From: JAOAFZ01 sp964412815 | Lineage (GTDB): Bacteria > Patescibacteriota > Microgenomatia > UBA1406 > GWC2-37-13 | Assembly (NCBI GenBank): GCA_964412815.1 | Contig: CAYPQF010000026.1 | Location: forward strand, 1 to 64,000 | Length of the DNA: 64,000 nt | Reading direction: 5' to 3' | Part shown: one piece after another, positions 16,638-24,808 of the stretch | Layout: the number at the start of each line of letters is the position of its first letter | Numbering within the stretch: the first letter of the stretch is position 1 | Position numbers and translations under genes: made by a program | Notes under the pieces: model-generated | Database searches by the model: none | What the model saw: the letters and a program-made list of their open reading frames with translations, nothing else | Told to the model about the DNA's origin: nothing

Positions 16638-17345
16638 TCAGGAACGGAGCATTACGGTATGGAGCAATTGTCCGGAGAGATCAGCACCTTCATGCCGGAA
16701 CGAGTAAAACTGTCCGGGTTGACGGTACGTACACACATCGAGTCGTTCAACAGATGCCGCACCCGCCTCCTCGGCCTGCAGTTGATTTAACAACCCGATA
16801 TCCAGATGCCACCGCTCATCGTTTACATTAAGAATCTGCCCTCTGAACTGCGGATATGCACTGGCAAAAGTATCAACTCGGTCCTGAAGAACGGTATATC
16901 CCTGTCCACTAATACATGGCCCGATATAGACAGATATGTTTCGTGCTCCTCTCTGCTGCATTGCCTGTATCATCTTCTCCATCATGTTATGCAGTGTTCC
17001 CCGCCATCCCTGATGGGAGATGCCAATGAGATGAGCGTCTGAGTCAACATAGATTACCGGGACACAATCTGCAGTACGTACAGTCAAGACAACCTGGGAA
17101 AGAGATGTCAGTAATCCGTCTGTGGATTGAACCGGTGAATGAATCGTGTCAGAAGTCACTTCGTGTATTGTTGTCGAATGGGTTTGTTGAGGGATAATCA
17201 GGTGTGAGAAGTCAATATGATTGCGTGAAAGAAAGGAGTGTATATCTGACTGTTCGCGCGCATTCCCGGCAGATCTGGTTCCAAAACTCATCCAGACCGG
17301 ACTTGCGGGATCGGTATAGTACTCATTCCTGATCAGTCTGAGCAT
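16638..17345 (-). CDS. pgeF: Peptidoglycan editing factor PgeF (YfiH/laccase-domain)
   Basis: 235 residues from the ATG at 17345. The YfiH family signature is clear: TADCVPVIY, the metal ligand pair in ISHQGWRGT, IGPCISGQGY and the C-terminal RQPGQFYSFRHEG. In E. coli PgeF hydrolyses UDP-MurNAc-L-Ser made by MurC error; some relatives act on purine nucleosides. Its place between murE-like and murC argues for the editing role here. A longer frame runs to 17474, but that part lies within murE-like and does not fit the family. The chosen start overlaps murE-like by 23 bases. Confidence 0.88.
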   Translation of the reverse strand: MLRLIRNEYYTDPASPVWMSFGTRSAGNAREQSDIHSFLSRNHIDFSHLIIPQQTHSTTIHEVTSDTIHSPVQSTDGLLTSLSQVVLTVRTADCVPVIYVDSDAHLIGISHQGWRGTLHNMMEKMIQAMQQRGARNISVYIGPCISGQGYTVLQDRVDTFASAYPQFRGQILNVNDERWHLDIGLLNQLQAEEAGAASVERLDVCTYRQPGQFYSFRHEGADLSGQLLHTVMLRS

Positions 17346-18561
17346 ACCGGTGTTCAAATGCCAACTGTACTGCTTCCTGTTCATTCCAGGGATACTCAGT
17401 CGTGCCGCGGCACAAACTTTTTTCATGCCCCTTTCCCGTAAAGACAAGGACGTCTCCGGGTTTTGAGATGGCAAAAGCCTTTTTTACCGCCTCACCACGA
17501 TCACCAATTAAAGTAAAGGTTTTGTTTTTTGTACCAAATTCTTCCGGAGTAACTTCTGTGAAGCCGGTTTTATGCAGTCCTACCGCGATCTCATAGGAAA
17601 TCTCAGTTACATCTTCGTCACGATAATCTTCTTCGGTGAGGATTACCAGATCTGCATAGTTGCCACTCTCTTCTCCCATGATCGGACGTTTCAGTTCATC
17701 ACGTTTTGCGGCACATCCGAACACATGAATCAGTCGCTGAGATTTTTTTTCGACATACTCTTCGCGGATTGAGCTTAGTGCCTCTTTGACAGAATGAGGA
17801 GTATGTGCAAAATCAACAATTGCAGTTACCGGCGCAGTCTCCAGGACCTCCATACGACCAGGCGGCAACTCGTAGGTTCTCATCGCTTCAAAGACAATAT
17901 CATCAGGGATGTTCAGCCGCTTCATCACTGCATAGGCTGCAAGGAAGTTATATTTGTTAAATTTCGGCAACGGCTTGTTTATCTTCTCAGAGATATCAAA
18001 TGCATAATCTGCCTGTTTTAATCCATAGGTAATAACATTGGTTTTAAAGCGTTTTTTAATAAAGCTATACGATTCGTCGTCGTTGTTCGCAACACGATAT
18101 CGGGCAGCATCAAACAGTTTCAGCTTTGCCGCCACATAGCGTTCGTAGGTACCATGATAATCGAGATGCTCGTGGGTAATATTAGTGATCACCCCGATCT
18201 CATAACGGACCCCGAAGACGCGATTCTGATCCAATGCATGAGACGTGGTTTCCATCACAAAAAACTCATCACCGTTATCAACACTTTTTCGTAAAAAGTT
18301 CTGAACGGTAAAACTATGAGGAGTACTCACATGGAATCCAGTATCATATTCCTGTTCTCCGATCTTGGCATAGACGGTCGAAACAAGAGAAACCTGCTTG
18401 CCGGCATACTTGAGTATGTGATATATAAGAGAGGAAGTGGTGGTCTTTCCATCAGTACCGGTGACTCCAATTACCGTAATCTCACGACTGGGAAAGCCAA
18501 ACCAGATATTCGCAACGACCGCGATAATCCGGTGATAGAAGTTTTTCAGTGTACGTATCAT
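17323..18561 (-). CDS. murE: MurE-like UDP-MurNAc-tripeptide ligase, N-domain missing
   Basis: 412 residues against about 490 for standard MurE. The ATP loop GVTGTDGKTT is at 32-41, so the usual N-terminal UDP-binding domain of about 80-90 residues is missing. METTSHALDQNR, THEHLDYHGT, VDFAHTPHS and GCAAKRDELKRPIMG identify the MurE branch. The third-residue specificity motif (DNPR for meso-DAP enzymes) is replaced by EDYR within TEEDYRDED (309-317). The amino acid added is therefore uncertain. It is 7 bases downstream of ftsI and overlaps pgeF. Confidence 0.87.
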   Translation of the reverse strand: MIRTLKNFYHRIIAVVANIWFGFPSREITVIGVTGTDGKTTTSSLIYHILKYAGKQVSLVSTVYAKIGEQEYDTGFHVSTPHSFTVQNFLRKSVDNGDEFFVMETTSHALDQNRVFGVRYEIGVITNITHEHLDYHGTYERYVAAKLKLFDAARYRVANNDDESYSFIKKRFKTNVITYGLKQADYAFDISEKINKPLPKFNKYNFLAAYAVMKRLNIPDDIVFEAMRTYELPPGRMEVLETAPVTAIVDFAHTPHSVKEALSSIREEYVEKKSQRLIHVFGCAAKRDELKRPIMGEESGNYADLVILTEEDYRDEDVTEISYEIAVGLHKTGFTEVTPEEFGTKNKTFTLIGDRGEAVKKAFAISKPGDVLVFTGKGHEKSLCRGTTEYPWNEQEAVQLAFEHRYAQTDQE

Positions 18562-18568
18562 AAATGCC

Positions 18569-20224
18569 CTATTCGGGAACTATATTATAGTATACAAATA
18601 ATTCTTTTGCTATTTCGAAAAAGACCGGCGCAGCAGTCTCTGACCCCCAGATAGAAGTCTTGGGTTCACGGATCACTACCAGACTGACAAACTGGGGGTT
18701 CTCTACCGGTGCAAAGCCAATAAACGAGGCAATGGTCTTTGAAGCGTCATATTGCCCTTGTACGGCAACCTGTGCAGTTCCGGTCTTTCCTCCCAGCTTA
18801 TATTCTTTTGGAAAGGTAAACTTCATCTCGGCATGATCGACTGAAGACTGCAACATCTTTTTCATCACTTCAGAGGTGTACTCATCGATGATTTGTTCTT
18901 TCTGGACTGGTTCCCGGGTACGGACTTTATCCCCCTGGCGGATCTCTTTTACAATATAAGGTTCCATCAGATAACCTCCGTTAATTAAACTCGAAAAAGC
19001 AGTGAGCAGTTGGAGTTGGGTTATAGCAATACCTTGTCCGAAGGTTGCGGTGGCATAATCAATTGGGTAAAATGCATTCTGGGGTTTAATCAGTCCGCCT
19101 ACTTCACCTTGTAGATCAATTCCGGTCGGTTTCATAAATCCGTATTTGTCCAGATACCGGTAGAGATCTTCATTCCCCAGTTTGCCTCCAATGTATACCA
19201 TGCCGATATTAGAAGAGCGCTCCAGAATATTGGTCATAGACATGGTACCAATATATTTTTTGTTCCAGTTCTGGATGGTGTACCCGGAGATCTCAAGTGG
19301 ACCAGCTTCATTAAAGGTATCGCGTGGTTTGATCTTCTTTTCGTTTATAGCGGCGGCAACAATGAGTGGTTTAAAGGTCGAGCCCGGTTCATAGGTTTCG
19401 GAGATAATCGTGTTTATATAAGCTTCCGGACTGGCTTCGTAGTAGCGTTCCGGATCAAAATCAGGGAGGCAGGACATGGCCAGAATCTCCATCGTATGAG
19501 GATTGGCAACGGTTGCACAGGCCTGGGCAGCATCAAACTTTTCTACGGCCTCTTTCAGTTTGGTTTTTACTATATTCTGTATGCTTTTATCTATTGTCAG
19601 GACGAGATCGCGACCGTTCTCCGCATCTACCTTATCCTGCACACCTACAAAGATCGGGCGGTTAAAGACGTCTCGTTCCGACTTGAGAAAACCGGGTAGA
19701 CCAATCAGTTCCTTTTCGTAATAGCCCTCGATACCAAAATAACCGGTGCTTTCTCCGTCCTGGTTCTTGCCGACAAATCCGAGAATGTGGGCAGAGAGAG
19801 ATGCCTCGGGGTAAAATCGTGTTGGTTCATTTTCGAATCCGACCCCTTTCATCTCCATTGCCAGAATTTCATCTCGAACGTCTTTCTCAAGCCCGCCCTT
19901 AATCGCTACCCAGACCTTGGAAGGATCGATTCGTGCTTCAAGTGTCGCTTCCCCAATCTTGAGTACTCTATCAATGTTTCGGATTACTTCTTCCCGGTCT
20001 TCGATATTCTGTGGCTCCACAAATAACCTGAATTTGGTTTGATTCACCGCCAGGGGTTCCAGATTCCGATCAAAGATCTTACCGCGTTCGGGAAGGAGTT
20101 TTCGTGCCTGGAGGTAATCTTTAGCGTAGACTGATGGCTCAAGCACCTGAATAATAAACAATCTGACAAAGATTGCAACAAAACAGAAGAGAAAGAAATA
20201 TAAGAGTAACTTAACACGTATCAT
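18569..20224 (-). CDS. ftsI: Septal transpeptidase FtsI (class B PBP)
   Basis: 551 residues. FtsI cross-links septal peptidoglycan with FtsW. One N-terminal membrane helix (about 5-25), a dimerisation domain starting RKLLPERGKIFDRN, and a transpeptidase domain with the catalytic STFK (282-285), SSN (337-339) and KTG (480-482) are present. No PASTA repeats follow. It lies between ftsL and murE-like in normal dcw order, and a TATAAT lies 11 nt before its start. Confidence 0.96.
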   Translation of the reverse strand: MIRVKLLLYFFLFCFVAIFVRLFIIQVLEPSVYAKDYLQARKLLPERGKIFDRNLEPLAVNQTKFRLFVEPQNIEDREEVIRNIDRVLKIGEATLEARIDPSKVWVAIKGGLEKDVRDEILAMEMKGVGFENEPTRFYPEASLSAHILGFVGKNQDGESTGYFGIEGYYEKELIGLPGFLKSERDVFNRPIFVGVQDKVDAENGRDLVLTIDKSIQNIVKTKLKEAVEKFDAAQACATVANPHTMEILAMSCLPDFDPERYYEASPEAYINTIISETYEPGSTFKPLIVAAAINEKKIKPRDTFNEAGPLEISGYTIQNWNKKYIGTMSMTNILERSSNIGMVYIGGKLGNEDLYRYLDKYGFMKPTGIDLQGEVGGLIKPQNAFYPIDYATATFGQGIAITQLQLLTAFSSLINGGYLMEPYIVKEIRQGDKVRTREPVQKEQIIDEYTSEVMKKMLQSSVDHAEMKFTFPKEYKLGGKTGTAQVAVQGQYDASKTIASFIGFAPVENPQFVSLVVIREPKTSIWGSETAAPVFFEIAKELFVYYNIVPE

Positions 20225-20229
20225 ACGTC

Positions 20230-20508
20230 TCAGTTATTATACGCATATTTCGTATCGTTATCAAAAAAGACAGGTTCCGTTTTTTCGGTATAATCCAGGT
20301 CAGCAGCTAAGGATGCTGCGTATTCGATTGATTCTGCCTTAAACACTTTTGTTTCCAGTTCAATGTTTTCCTGACGCAGCTGTTCAATCTCTGTTTCGAA
20401 TCTATGGATGTCTTCACTCAACGAAACACCGGTGATAAAGACATAGATATTTCCCGCCATAAGTGCAAAAAAGAGAACCCAGATTGCTGCTCCTGATAAT
20501 TTTTTCAT
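20230..20508 (-). CDS. ftsL: FtsL-like divisome protein
   Basis: 92 residues from the ATG at 20508. A short basic N-terminus, one membrane helix (about 5-25) and a leucine/glutamate-rich coiled coil (about 28-60) match FtsL/DivIC topology. Sequence alone is weak evidence; the position between rsmH and ftsI decides it. A longer frame starts at 20718 inside rsmH, but its first 70 residues are a shadow of that gene. Separation from rsmH is 1 base. Confidence 0.8.
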   Translation of the reverse strand: MKKLSGAAIWVLFFALMAGNIYVFITGVSLSEDIHRFETEIEQLRQENIELETKVFKAESIEYAASLAADLDYTEKTEPVFFDNDTKYAYNN

Positions 20509-20509
20509 A

Positions 20510-21358
20510 TTATTGTTTGATATAAACTCGTAATTGTGCCGATCGTTCAAATGAACGGCGATGAAACTTGGTAATTTTGATTTTCTGTTCTTTAAATACC
20601 CGGTTTGTTCTGCCCCATTGCTTGACAATCCGGTCTTCCAGGGAATGGAAGGTGATGATAACCAGTTTGCCTCCTGGTAGCAGCAGCGCTTCGGCTGACT
20701 GTAAGGCTGAGCGGACATTGGCGATCTCTTCGTTTACTTCCATGCGTAATGCCTGAAAGATACGTGCCATTGTCTGTTCTGTTTGTTTTGGCTCCCAGGA
20801 ATGGTTCTGTCCGACCCGTTCGATTATTTCAACCAGATCTCCAACGACTGCAAACGGTCGAGACTTGCGTCTTCCTGCAATCAGCTCTGCAATCTCTCCG
20901 GCATAGATCTCTTCGGCATTGCGCTCAAAGATATCTTTCAGTTCCGCTTGCGTTCGAGTGTTGAGAATCTCTGAAGCCGTTTCGCCGTTCCCGTGAATCT
21001 GCATACTTAACAGTTCGGTGCTTTTCTTAAAGGACAGGCCTTTGCCTGACTCACTTAACTGTTGCATGGAGAGTCCGAGATCAAGCAGAATCCCGTCAAC
21101 CTGACTGAATCCATTTTTTCGTGCCACTTCGTGAATATCCCGGAAGTTTGCATGAACCAGTGTTATGTTCGGTTCAGTTAGCTTATGCTTCAGCTTTTCG
21201 ATCTGGTTGGCATCGTAATCGAGTCCGAGTACGATTCCTCCCTTGTGTGCAATACTGCTAAGGTGCCCGCCTTCGCCTGCCGTGCCGTCAATGTATTTCT
21301 GACCCGGCTTGACATCCAGCGCTTGTAATACTTCGTCATGAAAAACAGGTGTGTGCAT
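20510..21358 (-). CDS. rsmH: 16S rRNA m4C1402 methyltransferase RsmH (MraW)
   Basis: 282 residues. RsmH uses S-adenosylmethionine to methylate N4 of C1402 in 16S rRNA. N-terminal HTPVFHDEVLQAL, the SAM loop DGTAGEGGHLS, GLDYDANQ, ILLDLGLSMQQL and the C-terminal TFHSLEDRIVKQW are all diagnostic. It is the second dcw gene, 2 bases after mraZ. Confidence 0.97.
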   Translation of the reverse strand: MHTPVFHDEVLQALDVKPGQKYIDGTAGEGGHLSSIAHKGGIVLGLDYDANQIEKLKHKLTEPNITLVHANFRDIHEVARKNGFSQVDGILLDLGLSMQQLSESGKGLSFKKSTELLSMQIHGNGETASEILNTRTQAELKDIFERNAEEIYAGEIAELIAGRRKSRPFAVVGDLVEIIERVGQNHSWEPKQTEQTMARIFQALRMEVNEEIANVRSALQSAEALLLPGGKLVIITFHSLEDRIVKQWGRTNRVFKEQKIKITKFHRRSFERSAQLRVYIKQ

Positions 21359-21360
21359 AG

Positions 21361-21756
21361 TTACGCGCCAATATTCTTGTTATATTCGTTCCATTTGTCT
21401 TCGTCCCAGAGTTCGAAATGATCTCCGACACCGATAATCACCACTTTCTTTTTTCCTCCCATATCTGCCAGCAGATTCTTGGGGACTACAAAGCGGCCTT
21501 GGTCATCAACCTCGACATATGCAGCGGATGCAAAGATGTACCGGCGCTTATCAATGTTTTCTTTATCGAGCAGCGAGACCGACAGCAACTCTTTGGCCCG
21601 TCCTTCCCAGTCTTCTTTGTCATAGCCTGCCAGACAGGTATCGAATCCCTTGGTGATAACAAATGTATTTCCTTTTAAAAGTTCTCTGATTTTTTTTGGG
21701 AGTACCAGTCTTCCTTGCCCCGTAAATGAAACTTGATATTCACCATAAAAAACCAT
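21361..21756 (-). CDS. mraZ: Transcriptional regulator MraZ
   Basis: 131 residues, near the usual length. MraZ has two AbrB-like SpoVT halves and represses its own dcw operon in other bacteria. Both halves are visible: an N-terminal GEYQVSFTGQGRLVLPKKIRELL and a second VEVDDQGRFVVPKNLLADMG. It is the first gene of the cluster. The predicted RNA start is within about 2 nt of the ATG. I could not find a convincing array of known MraZ-box repeats. Confidence 0.95.
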   Translation of the reverse strand: MVFYGEYQVSFTGQGRLVLPKKIRELLKGNTFVITKGFDTCLAGYDKEDWEGRAKELLSVSLLDKENIDKRRYIFASAAYVEVDDQGRFVVPKNLLADMGGKKKVVIIGVGDHFELWDEDKWNEYNKNIGA

Positions 21757-21764
21757 ATATAACC

Positions 21765-21793
21765 ATTATGTGCCATAAACTCATAGAAGTCAA
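21765..21793 (-). promoter_or_regulatory. mraZ/dcw promoter
   Basis: -35 TTGACT (21788-21793), 17-base spacer, -10 CATAAT (21765-21770), ending 8 nt before the ATG at 21756. This is the main promoter of the dcw cluster and predicts an essentially leaderless mRNA. Confidence 0.7.
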
Positions 21794-21802
21794 CTGCAAT
21801 CA

Positions 21803-21811
21803 TGTGGATAA
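21803..21811 (-). promoter_or_regulatory. Consensus DnaA box
   Basis: The minus strand reads TTATCCACA, a perfect 9-base DnaA box, 9 bases upstream of the mraZ -35. It could couple dcw transcription to DnaA, but a single 9-mer is also expected by chance about once in two windows of this size. Confidence 0.3.
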
Positions 21812-21895
21812 CTTCCTATCCGAATGGGCTAAACAAAATGGTGACTGCGGTAAAAATGCCGGAAAAAGTGTCATGTATTTTTAGCCGATAACCGC

Positions 21896-21901
21896 TATAA
21901 T
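21896..21901 (+). promoter_or_regulatory. murJ -10 element, leaderless-type
   Basis: Perfect TATAAT ending 6 nt before the ATG at 21908. No convincing -35. Divergent to the mraZ promoter, about 100 bases away. Confidence 0.55.
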
Positions 21902-21907
21902 CGGGTA

Positions 21908-23536
21908 ATGGAGAAGTTTTTTACAAAGACGAAGGAGCTTATCTTCGCAAGCCAGACCAGCATGCTCTCGTCTACCATCATCATCTCTGGAATGATGTTA
22001 GTGGCACGAATCTTTGGCTTTTTGCGCTACCGGGTACTGACCGGAATCTTTACTACAGAAGAACTGGACGTGTTTTTTGCTTCATTCAGAATTCCCGATC
22101 TCATCTTTGAGATCCTGATAACGGGGGCACTCACTACCACCTTTATTCCCTTTTTTATCAAATATAAAAATAATCAGGAACAGCAAAATACGTATATCTC
22201 GTCATTTATAAACTTTGTCCTGATCGCGATCTTTATTGCCATCGTAATACTCATTGCGCTTATGCCGTTGATTATTCCGGTAATTACACCGGGATTTGAA
22301 GGGGAAAAGATTCGACAGATTACCCTCTTCTCACAGATGCTGTTGCTGGGTCAACTGCCATTTCTGGTTATCGGGAATTTCTATACCGGTATTGCACAGG
22401 CACGAAAAGCATTTATTATTCCTGCAATTGCACCAGCCGTTTACAACATAGCCATTATTATCTTTACTATTCTGTTTTACGATAACCTGCACCTGATGGC
22501 TCCCGTTATTGGGGTCATGGCCGGGTCTGTACTCTTTTTGATTGTTCAGATGCCGATCATGCGGATCACTCCGTTCAGATACCGTCTGGTTCTGGTTAAG
22601 TCAAAAGAGATGTGGAACATGTTTAAGATGGCTGTTCCCCGCATGCTTACCAGTATTGTGTCGCAGATCGATGCCACTATTGACCTGTCATTAACCACCC
22701 TTGTCGGAGCCGGTTCTTACACCATGTTTTACTTTGCTCAGCACCTTCAGTTGCTTCCGATTTCGTTAATCGGTATTGCGTTTGGACAGGCATCGTTGCC
22801 ATATCTGACAGAGCTGTACCAGGAAAAAAAGATGGGAGCATTCAAGAAAATCATTGTTGAATCAGTTCTGAATCTGTTTTACCTGACACTCCCGATCATG
22901 GTCTTTCTGATCGTAGCCTGCACCCCGATTGTCCGCTTGTTTTATGGAGGTGACAAATTTGACTGGGACGCTACCGTTATCACCGCGCGAACCCTCTCAT
23001 TTTTTGCATTATCGCTGCCGCTTCATGCTATTTACTACTTCCTGACCCGCTGTTTTTATGCCCTCTTTGATTCCCGGACACCGTTTTATATCAGCTTGTT
23101 TAGTATCGTCTTTAATGCAGCTCTCAGCATCTATTTTATTGTATTTTTGAAACTACCCGTCTGGTCACTGGCAATTTCGTTTTCGATCGGGATGAATCTG
23201 AACGTATTAATTTTATTCTTTATTCTCGTGCGCAGACTTCACGGCTTTGAATGGCGCATGTTTATTGTTGAGATGATAAAGATCAGCGCCGCAGTGATTA
23301 TCTCCGGCTGTTTCCTCTTCTTCTCGCAACGGTTGCTTGACGGACTGGTCTTTGATACCTCCCGCACGATCAATGTCTTCCTCCTGCTGGTAACAAATGG
23401 TATATTGTTTGTATTGCTCTATTTGGGCACCACCTGGCTGGTTGGGGTAAAAGAGATGTATCTCTTAACCCGTATGATCCTGAAACTGAAGGGATACCAG
23501 CGCAAATATAGTGAAGTTTCAACACCCGTTCAATAA
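21908..23536 (+). CDS. murJ: Lipid II flippase MurJ (MviN)
   Basis: 542 residues with about 14 membrane helices, the MOP-superfamily size. MurJ moves lipid II across the membrane. The N-terminal block with GFLRYRVLTGIFTTEELDVFFASFRIPD and the downstream TFIPFFI stretch are MviN signatures, and GIAFGQASLPYLTEL appears in the second half. It is transcribed divergently from the dcw cluster and is the first gene of a three-gene operon with AMP phosphorylase and mltG. Confidence 0.95.
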   Translation: MEKFFTKTKELIFASQTSMLSSTIIISGMMLVARIFGFLRYRVLTGIFTTEELDVFFASFRIPDLIFEILITGALTTTFIPFFIKYKNNQEQQNTYISSFINFVLIAIFIAIVILIALMPLIIPVITPGFEGEKIRQITLFSQMLLLGQLPFLVIGNFYTGIAQARKAFIIPAIAPAVYNIAIIIFTILFYDNLHLMAPVIGVMAGSVLFLIVQMPIMRITPFRYRLVLVKSKEMWNMFKMAVPRMLTSIVSQIDATIDLSLTTLVGAGSYTMFYFAQHLQLLPISLIGIAFGQASLPYLTELYQEKKMGAFKKIIVESVLNLFYLTLPIMVFLIVACTPIVRLFYGGDKFDWDATVITARTLSFFALSLPLHAIYYFLTRCFYALFDSRTPFYISLFSIVFNAALSIYFIVFLKLPVWSLAISFSIGMNLNVLILFFILVRRLHGFEWRMFIVEMIKISAAVIISGCFLFFSQRLLDGLVFDTSRTINVFLLLVTNGILFVLLYLGTTWLVGVKEMYLLTRMILKLKGYQRKYSEVSTPVQ

Positions 23537-23539
23537 TCT

Positions 23540-24808
23540 ATGAGTACCACCCTTGATCCACAGGAAAAACGGCTCGCTGCCATTCAGGCCATTCAAAAAA
23601 AACTGACCGGCAAACATCTCACCTATCAGGAAATATTTACGGTGATGGATGAGATTGCGCATGAACGGCTGGGAGATGTACTGACAACCTATTTTGCCGC
23701 CGCAGGATTTAAAGAAGGGTTTAGCTCAACTGAACTGTACTACCTTACCAAATCTATGGTAGAGACCGGAACACAACTGCATTTTGAGGGCATTGTCGCT
23801 GATAAGCACTCTACCGGCGGATTAGCGGGTACACGAACCACTATGATCGTTGTCCCCATCATCGCTGCAGCCGGCTTTAAGATTCCTAAAACCTCCTCGC
23901 GGGCAATAACCACTCCCGCAGGAACAGCAGATGTAATGGAGCTGCTCTGCAATGTCACCTTCTCTCCCGCACAGATTGAACATATTGTGAATAAGACCGG
24001 TGGCTGTATTGTCTGGGGTGGAAAACTCGGCATTGCTCCCGCAGACGACATCCTGATCCGCGTCGAAGAACCGCTGTCCTTCGAATCCTTTGATAAGATC
24101 ATTGTCTCGATTATGGCAAAAAAGATCGCCGTTGGTGCTAATCATCTTATTCTGGATATACCCTGGGGAAACACCATGAAGATCCGTCACAAGGCTGATG
24201 CAGAGCTGGTAGTAGCTAAATTTAAAGAGATAGGTGAACATTTTGGCGTAAAGATTATTCCGTACATTAACCACGCCGATCAGCCGGAAGGATATGGTGT
24301 CGGGCCATACCTCGAAGCTATAGATGTGCTGCGGATTCTGGAACAGGACGAGAACCGCCCGCTTCCGCTGGAAGAGAAAGCGCTCAAAATCGCCGGCATG
24401 CTCCTGGATCTCTGTTTTGAGACTAACCAGTCACAACAGCGTGGGATCGATGTTGCCAAGGAGTTGCTCCGCAGTGGTGCTGCTCTTAAAAAGTTTCAAG
24501 AGATTGTACATGCACAGGGAGGTCTGCGGACAGTCAGCTCCCATTCCCTCAGATCTCATGCCTATAAGGTAGAAATACCCCACTCACAATCTGGTAAAAT
24601 AAAACAGGTACAAAATTATAATTTAAATGCGATCGCAAAAGTACTGGGGGCACCCTCAGATAAATTTGCCGGCATTTATTTACATAACCGTATCGGAGAT
24701 ATCGTCCGGCAACAGGATGTGGCGCTGACCCTGTACAGTTCCAGTAAAGCCCTGATTCAAGAAGCTGAAGACACGCTTGACGGATTTCCGATTTATATCT
24801 ACTCATGA
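23540..24808 (+). CDS. AMP phosphorylase-like (archaeal-type DeoA family)
   Basis: 422 residues of the nucleoside phosphorylase family 2 fold. KHSTGG (89-94) binds phosphate. The segment PKTSSRAITTPAGTADVMELL is the archaeal AMP phosphorylase version, where bacterial thymidine phosphorylases read SGRGLGHTGGTLDKLE. AMP phosphorylase releases adenine and ribose-1,5-bisphosphate, feeding the nucleotide pathway that ends in form II/III RuBisCO in some CPR bacteria and archaea. The N-terminal domain of about 80 residues present in archaeal enzymes is absent. It lies 3 bases after murJ and overlaps mltG by 4. Thymidine phosphorylase is the alternative. Confidence 0.8.
   Translation: MSTTLDPQEKRLAAIQAIQKKLTGKHLTYQEIFTVMDEIAHERLGDVLTTYFAAAGFKEGFSSTELYYLTKSMVETGTQLHFEGIVADKHSTGGLAGTRTTMIVVPIIAAAGFKIPKTSSRAITTPAGTADVMELLCNVTFSPAQIEHIVNKTGGCIVWGGKLGIAPADDILIRVEEPLSFESFDKIIVSIMAKKIAVGANHLILDIPWGNTMKIRHKADAELVVAKFKEIGEHFGVKIIPYINHADQPEGYGVGPYLEAIDVLRILEQDENRPLPLEEKALKIAGMLLDLCFETNQSQQRGIDVAKELLRSGAALKKFQEIVHAQGGLRTVSSHSLRSHAYKVEIPHSQSGKIKQVQNYNLNAIAKVLGAPSDKFAGIYLHNRIGDIVRQQDVALTLYSSSKALIQEAEDTLDGFPIYIYS

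Noticed and set aside
20509..20718. Longer FtsL start at 20718
   Set aside because: The first 70 residues lie wholly within rsmH in another frame; ATG at 20508 gives a normal FtsL.
21803..21880. MraZ-binding repeats (TGGGN or AAAGTG type) upstream of mraZ
   Set aside because: TGGAT, TGGGC, TGGTG and one AAAGTG occur but at irregular distances (20 and 14 bases), unlike the regular 10-base spacing of known boxes.
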